Shown here one piece after another: positions 25,763-33,608 of a DNA stretch of 64,000 nucleotides. The number at the start of each line of letters is the position of its first letter. Position 1 is the first letter of the stretch. The stretch is from positions 682,001 to 746,000 of the forward strand of contig NZ_JAPZVN010000002.1 in NCBI RefSeq assembly GCF_027533845.1. Reading direction: 5' to 3'. The notes below the pieces were generated by a model, which worked only from the letters and a program-made list of their open reading frames with translations, ran no database searches and had not been told where the DNA came from. The position numbers and the translations under genes were made by a program. The DNA comes from Streptomyces sp. RPT161 (GTDB lineage Bacteria > Actinomycetota > Actinomycetes > Streptomycetales > Streptomycetaceae).

Positions 25763-26209
25763 TTGAACAGAACCGTCGCACGCGCGGCGCTGGCCGCCGC
25801 CGCGCTCGTCCTGCTGGCCGGAACCGCCGGATGCGGCGGCTCCGACATCACCAGCGGGCGGCTTGAACGCGCCCTCGGTCCAACGTTCCGGAACCTGTTC
25901 GTTCTACAGCAGACCGAGTTGCACGGCACCGACAACGCGCCGTCACCCGACACCTGGGCCAACTGCGCCAAGGCAGGTCGCGCCTCGGGCGGCAGCGGCC
26001 CCGGAGACGACTGGGTCTGCCTGGTGCACTGGCCGGCGCCGAGCGGTATCACCCAGCCCATCGCGTACGAGGTGAGCGTGCGGCCAACCGGCTGCTACAC
26101 CGCGCAGGGCCCGGCCAGCCTGGTCGGCCAGCAGCGTATCCAGGGCGCCGACGGGCATCAACACACCAACCCGCTCTACGAGTTCGACGGCTGCTTCGAC
26201 ACGGCGTGA
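25763..26209 (+). CDS. small lipoprotein
   Basis: A 148-aa lipoprotein with TTG start 3 nt after the permease stop. The signal sequence ends in the lipobox LAGTAGC. The mature domain has four further cysteines (NCAKAG, WVCLVHW, GCYTAQ, DGCFDTA) and HQHTNPLYEFDGC, which could be disulfide-bonded outside the cell. No family recognised. Co-transcription suggests it belongs to the transporter complex. Confidence 0.8.
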   Translation: MNRTVARAALAAAALVLLAGTAGCGGSDITSGRLERALGPTFRNLFVLQQTELHGTDNAPSPDTWANCAKAGRASGGSGPGDDWVCLVHWPAPSGITQPIAYEVSVRPTGCYTAQGPASLVGQQRIQGADGHQHTNPLYEFDGCFDTA

Positions 26210-26249
26210 GCGCCCGCTCCTACGCCACGGCACTCGACAGGGGACATCG

Positions 26250-28679
26250 ATGAGCAAGCCACACCGCACCTTCCGCCGAAGCCGAGCCAGATCAAGGGGA
26301 CTTGGCGGGACGGCCGCCGCCGCGCTCGCCGTCACGGCCGTGCTGGGTGTCACCGCGGCGGCCACCGCCGTGGGAATCTCCGGTGGCTTCGGCACCGACA
26401 AGGTCGACGGGGAGCAGACCGCCAAGGGCATCCTGCTGCCGTCCAACCAGCGCATCACGCCGCTGGGCGCCCGGCACCTCGTGGACAACGGGCGGCTGCT
26501 GTCCAGCACCCTCAGCCCGGACGGCAGCAGGCTCGCGGCCCTCACCTACCGCCAGGGCGCCGGCTTCCTGACCATCATGGACGTGCGCACCGGGCGCGTC
26601 GTCCAGCAGGTCGGCACCGGTGTCGGCACGGACAGGCGGATCGGCGACGGCAAGGTGGCCGCCGACGGTCCGCTGTACTCGCCGGACGGCCGCAGCCTGT
26701 GGTTCCCGCAGGCCTCCGACCTCGTCCGGTTCAGCCTCGACGCCGACGGCAAGGTGAGCTCGGCGCCCCCGGTGGTCATCCGGCTGGCCGGTAAGACCGG
26801 GGCGGACCTGCCGTCCGGCATGGCGCTGTCGTCCGACGGCCGCACCCTGTACACGGCGTTGAACGGCAGCAACACCCTCGGCGTGATCGACACCGCCAGC
26901 AACACCCTGGTCAAGGAGATCCCGGTGGGCATCGCCCCGCGCCAGGTGGTGATCCTGGGCGACCAGGCGTACGTGTCCAACGAGGGCGGCCGTCCGGCCG
27001 GCGCGGGCGACAACACCAATCTGAGCGACGGCACACCGGTCGTCGCCGACCGGACCAACGGCGCCGTCACCAACGGCACCGTCTCGGTCGTGGACCTGCG
27101 CAGCCAGAGCCAGACCGGCACCATCAAGGTCGGCCTTGAGCCCACCGCCCTTGTGGCGCACGGAGGTTCACTCCTGGTCGCCAACTCCAACGACGACAGC
27201 GTCTCGGTGATCGACGCCCGCGCCCACCGGGTCACCCAGACCTTCAACGTCAACCCGCTGCCCGGCTCCTCGGTCGGCAGCTACCCCAACGCCCTGGCCT
27301 TCACCGACCCGCACACCCTGCTGGTCAGCGTGGGCCGGGACAACGCCCTGGTGCGGTACCGCTGGGACGGCGGGCGGTCCCCAGTGCGGTACGAGGGGCT
27401 GATCCCCACCGACTGGTACCCGGTCAACGTGCAGCGCAGCGCCGCCACCGGCCGGATCGTGGTCACCAACGACAAGGGCATCGGCGCCCGGGGCGCCCCC
27501 TCCACCATCAGCGAGGGCCCGGGAACCAACCCGGCCACCGGCCACAACACCTACGACGACACCGGATCGGTCACCACCTTCCGCCAGCCCTCCCAGGCGG
27601 CGCTGGGCGAGCTCACCCACCAGGTGTTCGTCGACAACGACTGGGAGAAGCTGCTGCGCTCCGGATCGTCCTACGGTTCGGCCGGCGACCGGGAGGCGGT
27701 CATCCCCGCACACCTCGGCAGCCCCTCGAAGATCAAGCACGTCTTCCTGATCGACAAGGAGAACCGCACCTACGACCAGGTGCTGGGCGACATCGGCAAG
27801 GGCGACAGCGACCCCTCGCTGGCGCAGTTCGGCAGCCGGGTCACCCCCAACCTGCACGCCCTGGCGAGCGGTTACGGGGTGATGGACAACTTCTACGACA
27901 TCGGCACGCTGTCCGCGGACGGCCACAACTGGCTGGTGCAGGCCGACAACAACGACTACATCGAGAAGGAGTTCGGCGCCTTCTACCGCAGCTACCCCGC
28001 TCTGGGCAACGACGCGCTGGCCTACCAGCGCAGCGGCTTCCTGTGGAACACGGTGGAACGCGCGGGCAAGACGGTGCAGGACTTCGCCGAGTACGCGGGC
28101 AACATCGCACTGCCCTCGACCGGCGCGCCGACCTGGGCCCAGTGGTACCACGACTCCCAGGTCCTGGAGGGCAAGGCGTCGGGCCCGCTGCACACCCCGA
28201 TCGGCAGGTACCCGACCACGTCCGACGTGCCGTCGGTGAACGCCGTCAACCACCCGGACTACCCGACCTTCGACACCGACATCCCCGACCAGTACCGGGT
28301 CGACATCTGGCAGCGGCACTTCAACGACTCGGTGAGGTCGGGCCGGTTGGCGAACCTGACGATGATTCAGCTTCCGCAGGACCACACCAACGGGATCAGC
28401 GGCACCGACCCGTACCCGACCGCGATGGCCGCGGACAACGACCTCGCCGTCGGCCGCATCGTGGACACCATCTCGCACAGCAGGTTCTGGAAGGACAGCG
28501 CCATCTTCGTCCTGGAGGACGACTCGCAGAACGGCGTCGACCATGTGGACGGCCACCGCGCCCCGCTGTGGGTGATCAGCCCGTACGCGAAGCGCCACAC
28601 CGTGGTCTCCACGTACTACTCGCAGGTCAACGTGGTCCGGACGATCGAGCAGATCCTGGGCGCCCAGCCGATGAACTAG
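26250..28679 (+). CDS. secreted YncE-like propeller/phosphoesterase protein, cut by an in-frame TAG
   Basis: An 809-aa product with a Sec or Tat-like signal (RRSRARSRGLGGTAAAALAV). A beta-propeller of YVTN-type repeats follows (about residues 75-480; for example SGMALSSDGRTLYTALNGSN and SVSVIDARAHRVTQTF). The C-terminal half is a phosphoesterase/alkaline-phosphatase-like domain (KHVFLIDKENRTYDQVLGD, GTLSADGHNWLVQ, LPQDHTNG, AIFVLEDDSQNGVDHVDGHR). The reading frame ends at TAG 28677-28679 right after AQPMN but continues open for 117 codons with family-like sequence. Homologues read MNQ at this point from memory, so TAG may be a mutated CAG. Confidence 0.9.
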   Translation: MSKPHRTFRRSRARSRGLGGTAAAALAVTAVLGVTAAATAVGISGGFGTDKVDGEQTAKGILLPSNQRITPLGARHLVDNGRLLSSTLSPDGSRLAALTYRQGAGFLTIMDVRTGRVVQQVGTGVGTDRRIGDGKVAADGPLYSPDGRSLWFPQASDLVRFSLDADGKVSSAPPVVIRLAGKTGADLPSGMALSSDGRTLYTALNGSNTLGVIDTASNTLVKEIPVGIAPRQVVILGDQAYVSNEGGRPAGAGDNTNLSDGTPVVADRTNGAVTNGTVSVVDLRSQSQTGTIKVGLEPTALVAHGGSLLVANSNDDSVSVIDARAHRVTQTFNVNPLPGSSVGSYPNALAFTDPHTLLVSVGRDNALVRYRWDGGRSPVRYEGLIPTDWYPVNVQRSAATGRIVVTNDKGIGARGAPSTISEGPGTNPATGHNTYDDTGSVTTFRQPSQAALGELTHQVFVDNDWEKLLRSGSSYGSAGDREAVIPAHLGSPSKIKHVFLIDKENRTYDQVLGDIGKGDSDPSLAQFGSRVTPNLHALASGYGVMDNFYDIGTLSADGHNWLVQADNNDYIEKEFGAFYRSYPALGNDALAYQRSGFLWNTVERAGKTVQDFAEYAGNIALPSTGAPTWAQWYHDSQVLEGKASGPLHTPIGRYPTTSDVPSVNAVNHPDYPTFDTDIPDQYRVDIWQRHFNDSVRSGRLANLTMIQLPQDHTNGISGTDPYPTAMAADNDLAVGRIVDTISHSRFWKDSAIFVLEDDSQNGVDHVDGHRAPLWVISPYAKRHTVVSTYYSQVNVVRTIEQILGAQPMN

Positions 28680-29033
28680 GTGGACCGCGCCGCCGAGCCG
28701 ATGTACGACCTGTTCACCGGGCACCCCGACCTCACCCCGTACACCGCGCTGCCCAACCAGATCCCGTTGGACTACGGCCTCAGGTCCACCGCCGCCCACG
28801 CCGTGCCGCAGCGCTACCAGGGCATCGCCCGGCAGTGGCAGGCGTGGAGCGCCATACAGCGGACCGGCGGCGCCAAGCCCCAGCTCGACCAGGTCAACCC
28901 GGCCCAGCTGAACCGCGTCGACTGGTACCAGGCCACCGACTGGACCCGCCCCTACCCCGGCGACCAGCGCATCCTCGCGCCGAACGAGGTCCCAGGACGC
29001 GACACCCCGCCGCAGGAGCTCGGCGGGGAGTGA
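28680..29033 (+). pseudogene. C-terminal continuation of the phosphoesterase after the TAG
   Basis: The frame runs on directly after the TAG without interruption to TGA at 29031. It contains DRAAEPMYDLFTGHPDLTPY, ALPNQIPLDYG and WQAWSAIQ, matching the usual end of phosphoesterase proteins of this kind. A GTG follows the TAG immediately, so separate translation by re-initiation is possible but would yield an isolated tail. Options are a sequencing error, a recent nonsense mutation or readthrough. Confidence 0.8.
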
Positions 29034-29042
29034 ACCGGCGGC

Positions 29043-29273
29043 TCAGGCCTGGGAAGCCAGTTGGTCCACCGCGGCCTTGGCTTCCTTCAGGCCCACGCCG
29101 GTGGCCTCGCGGTAGGCCTTGATGGCGTTGAGCATCTTGCCTTCCTGGATGAACTCGCGGACCTCCCGCAGTTCTGGCTGGTCGACCTGGATGCCCAGGT
29201 GTTCCATGATCAGGTCGAGCTTCTTCTCCACGCGGACCAGCCGGCGTTCCAGTAGGTCGAAGTTGGTGAACAT
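29043..29273 (-). CDS. ribosomal protein L7/L12 C-terminal-domain-like small protein
   Basis: A 76-aa cytoplasmic protein. An N-terminal helical/coiled-coil part (FDLLERRLVRVEKKLDLIMEHLG) is followed by a domain like the L7/L12 C-terminus (EFIQEGKMLNAIKAYREATGVGLKEAKAAVDQL). In L7/L12 the matching helix contacts translation factors. Here there is no ribosome stalk hinge, so it may have another binding role. It is downstream of cobC on the same strand with a 21-nt gap. Confidence 0.85.
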   Translation of the reverse strand: MFTNFDLLERRLVRVEKKLDLIMEHLGIQVDQPELREVREFIQEGKMLNAIKAYREATGVGLKEAKAAVDQLASQA

Positions 29274-29294
29274 GCCTGTGGATCCTACGGGTTG

Positions 29295-30356
29295 CTACGG
29301 GAGGGCGGCGCGGGCCAGGGCGGTGGTGAACGCGTCGGTCGTGGCGCGGTCCCGTACCGCCACCCGCAGCCAGTCGGGGCCCAGGCCGGGGAACGTGTCG
29401 GCACGGCGGACCGCGAAGCCCAACTCCCTCAGGCGCTCGCGGACCTTCGCCGCCTGCGGCAACCGCAGCAGCAGGAACGGCGCCTCGGCCGGGCCCACCA
29501 CCTCGACGGCCGGGAGGTCCGCCAGCCGGGACAGCAGATGCTCCCGCTCCTGTGCGATGCGCCGCGCCGCCTCCGCGGCCTCCGCCACGGCGGGCGGGGC
29601 ACAGCACGCCTCGGCCGCCGCCAGCGCCGGGGTGGCGACCGGCCACAGCGGTTGCGCGCGCTCCAGCGCGGCGATCGTCGGCGGGGCGGCGAGCACATAG
29701 CCGATGCGCAGCCCCGCCAGCCCCCAGGTCTTGGTGAGGCTGCGCAGCACCACCACACCGGGCAGATCGCGGCGCTCCGCCAGCGACGCGCGCTCGCCCG
29801 GCACCGCGTCCATGAACGCCTCGTCGACCACCACCGTGCGGCCGGGGCGGGCCAGTCCGGCGAGGGTGCGCGTCGGATGCAGCACGGACGTGGGATTCGT
29901 CGGATTGCCGATCACCACGAAGTCGGCGTCCTGCGGCACGTCCGCCGGGTCCAGCCGGAAGCCGGACTCGTACCGCAGCAGCACCCGGTGCACCGGATGA
30001 CCCGCGTCCCGCAACGCCGCCTCGGGCTCGGTGAACTGCGGATGCACCACGACCGCCCGGCGCGGCGCGAGAGCACGGGCCAGCAGTACGAACGCTTCCG
30101 CCGCGCCCGCGGTCAACAGCACCTCCTCGGACGGCCTGCCGTGCCGCCGCGCGACCGCCTGCCGGGCCGCCCGGCCGTCCGGATAGGCGGCAAGTCCGGC
30201 CAGTGAGGCGGTTATCCGTGCCAACAGCCACGAAGGGGGCGTTCCGGTACGGACGTTGACGGCCAGGTCCACCAGGTCCGCGCCGTCGTCACGGACCTCC
30301 GCGTCGCCGTGGTGGCGCAGGTCGTGTTCGTCCGCATGGGTTGGCACGGCTGTCAC
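29295..30356 (-). CDS. cobC: CobC-like PLP aminotransferase (threonine-phosphate decarboxylase type)
   Basis: A 353-aa class I/II PLP enzyme. The PLP lysine lies in VLRSLTKTWGLAGLRIGY, with NPTNPTSVLHP and VVVDEAFMDAVPGE before it. In cobalamin synthesis this family makes the aminopropanol-phosphate side chain from threonine phosphate; related enzymes act on histidinol phosphate. The position in the cob operon supports the CobC assignment. The GTG at 30356 overlaps the cbiX stop (GTGA); longer in-frame starts fall inside cbiX. Confidence 0.85.
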   Translation of the reverse strand: MTAVPTHADEHDLRHHGDAEVRDDGADLVDLAVNVRTGTPPSWLLARITASLAGLAAYPDGRAARQAVARRHGRPSEEVLLTAGAAEAFVLLARALAPRRAVVVHPQFTEPEAALRDAGHPVHRVLLRYESGFRLDPADVPQDADFVVIGNPTNPTSVLHPTRTLAGLARPGRTVVVDEAFMDAVPGERASLAERRDLPGVVVLRSLTKTWGLAGLRIGYVLAAPPTIAALERAQPLWPVATPALAAAEACCAPPAVAEAAEAARRIAQEREHLLSRLADLPAVEVVGPAEAPFLLLRLPQAAKVRERLRELGFAVRRADTFPGLGPDWLRVAVRDRATTDAFTTALARAALP

Positions 30357-31114
30357 GGCGCACACACCTCGCAGTCCTCGCGCAGCGCCTCGTGGTACCG
30401 GGCCAGTACCAGTTCTGCCAACTCCGGTGTACCGCCGACCGCTTCGGCGTACCGCACATCGATCCCCGGGTGCGCCTCCGCCCAGCCCTCGGCCTGCTGC
30501 CGGACCCTGCCCGCCAACGGGCCGCCGAACAGGAAGTACGGCAGCACCACCACCCGGCGCGCGCCGAGCCGCACACAGCGGTCGAGCCCCGAGGGCACAT
30601 CGGGTGCGGCGACCGAGCCGAACGCGGTCTCCACGCCCGCGTAACCGCGCCCCTCCCACAGCAGCCGTGCCGCCCGGTGCGCCTCGGCGTTGCCGTCGGG
30701 GTCGGTGGTGCCCCGGCCGACCAGCAGCACCGTGGTCGCCGCGCGGTCGGAGGGGGAGCGGCGGCCGTCGCCCAGCGCCGCGTCCAGGCGGCGCTCCAAC
30801 GCCTCCAGCAGTTCCGGCCGCGCGTCCAGCGGCAGGTGCCGGTACGAGGTGTCCGGGTGCCGCAGCGCTTCGCGGCGCAGCGCGTCCCGCACACCGCCGG
30901 TGGCCAGCGCCAACGGCACGGCCGCGAAGTGCCGTACGCCGTGCCGCGCCACCAGCTCGTCGACCGTGTCGGCCAGTGACTCGACGGATCCGCCGCCGAC
31001 CGGTAGCCACGGCGCGCGCTCACCGACCGTTCTGACAAGCGAGTGGAGGGCAGCGGGCTCCTCGGCGTCGCGCGGACCAGGACCGATCAGCAGTAGGGCG
31101 GGCGGCGAGGTCAC
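30353..31114 (-). CDS. cbiX: CbiX-type sirohydrochlorin chelatase homologue lacking usual histidine motifs
   Basis: A 253-aa two-half protein of the CbiX/SirB class II chelatase family. The family-typical second half is VLLVGRGTTDPDGNAEAHRA, ARLLWEGRGYAGVETAFGSV and VVVLPYFLFGGPLAGRVRQQ. In the first half the usual GHG motif reads GPGPRD, and the usual GHAKGD reads GGVRDAL, so the two expected metal-site histidines are missing. It may be inactive as a cobalt chelatase or do another job. The GTG at 31114 follows AAGGAGA. It overlaps cobC. Confidence 0.8.
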   Translation of the reverse strand: MTSPPALLLIGPGPRDAEEPAALHSLVRTVGERAPWLPVGGGSVESLADTVDELVARHGVRHFAAVPLALATGGVRDALRREALRHPDTSYRHLPLDARPELLEALERRLDAALGDGRRSPSDRAATTVLLVGRGTTDPDGNAEAHRAARLLWEGRGYAGVETAFGSVAAPDVPSGLDRCVRLGARRVVVLPYFLFGGPLAGRVRQQAEGWAEAHPGIDVRYAEAVGGTPELAELVLARYHEALREDCEVCAP

Positions 31115-31216
31115 GGGGGTGTCTCCTTGCTGCGGGTGGTGCCGGTTCTGTGCGTGCGGCACACCGTACCGGCCCTACCCAGAGGGGGAACCGGCTGGTC
31201 GCGGGGTCGTCATGGA

Positions 31217-31636
31217 TTACCCGCGGGGTCGGGACGCCAGGGCGGCGGTGGCCGTCGGGGGACGTTCGGCGCGCGGGGTGGACTTCCGCTTGCGGACCAG
31301 GAGTTCACCGCCGGGCGCCGCGGCGAGGGCGGCGGCCTCCGCGACGCTCGGCGTGCCGACGGTGGCGAGCGCCGCGGGAGACGGGCTGGGGACCGCGATC
31401 GCGGCGAGCACCGCCGCGTCGTACGCCAGCACCGGCACGCCGCCGAGCCGCCGGGCCGCCTCGACGATCCCGGGCTCGTCCGCCTTGGCGGCGACGGTCG
31501 CCAACGCGGCGACGCGCTCCGCTGCCAGACCCGCCTCGGCCAGCACGCTTTCGATCACCTCGTACACCTCGTCGGCGGGCGCGCCCGAGCTGGCGCCCAC
31601 GCCGACGACGACCCGGTGCCCGGTCAACCGGCGCAC
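31217..31636 (-). CDS. cobE: CobE/CbiG C-terminal-domain protein
   Basis: A 139-aa protein of the CobE/CbiG-C fold. The start region VVVGVGASSGAPADEVYEVIE and the later AALATVAAKADEPGIVEAAR, VPVLAYDAAVLAAIAVP and VGTPSVAEAAALAAA are the standard CobE landmarks. The role in cobalamin synthesis (ring contraction/acetaldehyde handling) is not fully defined in the family. The GTG at 31636 overlaps the end of cobB by 13 nt; the exact start could be a few codons earlier. Confidence 0.85.
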   Translation of the reverse strand: MRRLTGHRVVVGVGASSGAPADEVYEVIESVLAEAGLAAERVAALATVAAKADEPGIVEAARRLGGVPVLAYDAAVLAAIAVPSPSPAALATVGTPSVAEAAALAAAPGGELLVRKRKSTPRAERPPTATAALASRPRG

Positions 31637-33018
31637 CGCGCGACGAACCTGTGGGCCAGCGAGGGTTCGGCCGCCCAGTGCGTGTGCAGGTAGGAGGCGT
31701 GCACGCCTCCCGTTGGTCCCGCGACGAACCCTTCGAGGCGGCGCGCCGGCTGCGACCAGCCCCACGCGGGGGTCCGCCCGGCTCCCGGTTCGATGGCGGT
31801 GCGGTGGAACTCATGGCCGCGCAGCCGGGTTCCGGCCTCGGCCAGCGCGCTGTCGGCCACCGCGACGGCATCGCGGTAGCCGAGCGTCAGCCGGTCGGTC
31901 ATCCGGGCGGTGGCGTCGAGCACACCGCACATGGGCGCGCCGTCCAACTCCCTTGCCAGGTACAGCAGTCCGGCGCACTCAGCCGCCACCGGGGCTCCTG
32001 CGGACGCCAGGGTGGCGACCGCCTTGCGGAGGAGTTCGTTGGCGGAGAGTTCCGGGGCGTAGACCTCCGGGAAGCCACCGCCGATCACCAGCCCGGCGGT
32101 GCGGTCGGGGAGCCGTTCGTCGCGCAGCGGGTCGAACGGGATGACCTCCGCGCCCGCGGCGGTGAGGAGTTCCGTGTGTTCCGGGTACGAGAACGTGAAG
32201 GCCGGGCCGCTGGCCATCGCCACGACCGGACGCGGGGCCGCCGTGGGGCTGTGCCCCTCCGTTCCGCCCCGGCGGAAGGGCCGCCCACAAGCCAGCGGGT
32301 CCCATGGTTCGTCGGTCAGCACGGGAGCCGTCCTGGCCAGGGCCAGCAGCGCGTCCATGTCGCAGCCCGCCAGGACGCGATCCGCCATCTCGCGTACCGC
32401 GCCCACCGCCTCCGTGCGGCGTTCCGCCGCCGGGATCAGGCCCAAGTGGCGTGCCGGGACGGCGAGTCGGGCGGAGCGGCGCAGTACGCCCAGCACCGGG
32501 ACGCCCGACTCCTCCAGCGCCTCGCGCAGCAGTGCTTCATGGCGATCGGAGCCGACCTTGTTGAGGATGACGCCGCCGATTCGCACCTCGGGGTCCCAGG
32601 ACGCGAAGCCGTGCACCAGCGCGGCCACCGAGCGGGACTGCGACGAGGCGTCCACCACCAGCACCACAGGCGCCCGCAGCAGCTTCGCCACCTGCGCGGT
32701 GGAGGCCAACTCGCCCTGTCCCGCCGCACCGTCGTACAGCCCCATCACGCCCTCGACCACGGCCAGGTCGGCGGCGCGCGCACCGTGCAGGAACAGCGGC
32801 GCGACGCGCTGCGGGCCGCACAGATAGGCGTCCAGGTTGCGGCCCGGGCGGCCGGTGGCCAGCGTGTGGTACCCGGGGTCGATGTAGTCCGGGCCGACCT
32901 TGTGCGGTGAGACAGCCAGGCCGCGCTGGGCGAAGGCGGCCATCAGACCGGTGGCTACGGTGGTCTTGCCGCTGCCCGAGGAGGGAGCGGCGATCACCAG
33001 ACGTGGAACGGCTACCAC
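31624..33018 (-). CDS. cobB: cobyrinate/hydrogenobyrinate a,c-diamide synthase
   Basis: A 464-aa two-domain amidotransferase. The N-terminal P-loop is APSSGSGKTTVATGL; the substrate segment KVGPDYIDPGYH and EGVMGLYDG follow. The C-terminal class I glutamine amidotransferase domain has its cysteine in AAECAGLLYLAREL and a histidine near the end. It amidates the a and c side chains of the corrin ring using glutamine and ATP. The GTG start overlaps the cobO stop. Confidence 0.95.
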   Translation of the reverse strand: MVAVPRLVIAAPSSGSGKTTVATGLMAAFAQRGLAVSPHKVGPDYIDPGYHTLATGRPGRNLDAYLCGPQRVAPLFLHGARAADLAVVEGVMGLYDGAAGQGELASTAQVAKLLRAPVVLVVDASSQSRSVAALVHGFASWDPEVRIGGVILNKVGSDRHEALLREALEESGVPVLGVLRRSARLAVPARHLGLIPAAERRTEAVGAVREMADRVLAGCDMDALLALARTAPVLTDEPWDPLACGRPFRRGGTEGHSPTAAPRPVVAMASGPAFTFSYPEHTELLTAAGAEVIPFDPLRDERLPDRTAGLVIGGGFPEVYAPELSANELLRKAVATLASAGAPVAAECAGLLYLARELDGAPMCGVLDATARMTDRLTLGYRDAVAVADSALAEAGTRLRGHEFHRTAIEPGAGRTPAWGWSQPARRLEGFVAGPTGGVHASYLHTHWAAEPSLAHRFVARCAG

Positions 33019-33608
33019 TCGATGCCCCGCTGGCCCTTCTGCCCGCTGTCCATCGGGTGCTTGACCTTGGTCATGTCGGTCACCAGGTCGGCGGCGTCGA
33101 TGAGCTTCTGCGGCGCGTTGCGGCCGGTGATGACCACGTGCTGGGTGCCGGGGCGGTCCCGTAGCGCCGCCAGCACCTCATCGGTGTCCACCCAGCCCCA
33201 GTGCATCGGATAGGCGAACTCGTCCAGCACGTAGAGCCGGTAGGTCTCGGCGGCCAGGTCGCGCCTGACCTGCGCCCAGCCCTCCCGGGCCGCCTCCTCG
33301 CTGGACTCCAGGTCGCGCTGCACCCACGACCAGCCCTCGCCCATCTTGTGCCAGGCGACCGTGCCGCCCTCGCCGGAGTCTCCGAGCACCCGCAGCGCCC
33401 GCTCCTCACCGACCCGCCACTTGGCGGACTTGACGAACTGGAACACCCCGACCGGCCAGCCCTGGTTCCAGGCGCGCAGCGCCATGCCGAAGGCGGCCGT
33501 CGACTTGCCCTTGCCGGTACCGGTGTGCACGATCGTCAGCGGGCGGTTCCGCCGCTGACGCGTCGTCAGGCCGTCCTCCGGCACCACACTCGGCTTCCCC
33601 TGCGGCAT
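33012..33608 (-). CDS. cobO: cob(I)yrinic acid a,c-diamide adenosyltransferase
   Basis: A 198-aa CobA/CobO-type adenosyltransferase. The P-loop is HTGTGKGKSTAAFGMALRA; later come GEGWSWVQRDLE, VLDEFAYPMHWGW and the closing DMTKVKHPMDSGQKGQRGIEW-like tail. It attaches the upper adenosyl ligand to the reduced corrinoid. The gene touches the chelatase gene stop on one side and overlaps cobB on the other. Confidence 0.95.
   Translation of the reverse strand: MPQGKPSVVPEDGLTTRQRRNRPLTIVHTGTGKGKSTAAFGMALRAWNQGWPVGVFQFVKSAKWRVGEERALRVLGDSGEGGTVAWHKMGEGWSWVQRDLESSEEAAREGWAQVRRDLAAETYRLYVLDEFAYPMHWGWVDTDEVLAALRDRPGTQHVVITGRNAPQKLIDAADLVTDMTKVKHPMDSGQKGQRGIEW

Noticed and set aside
26292-28799. Minus-strand frames of 289 and 543 codons over the phosphoesterase gene
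   Set aside because: His/Val/Gly-rich low-complexity translations typical of antisense frames; the plus-strand protein has clear domains.
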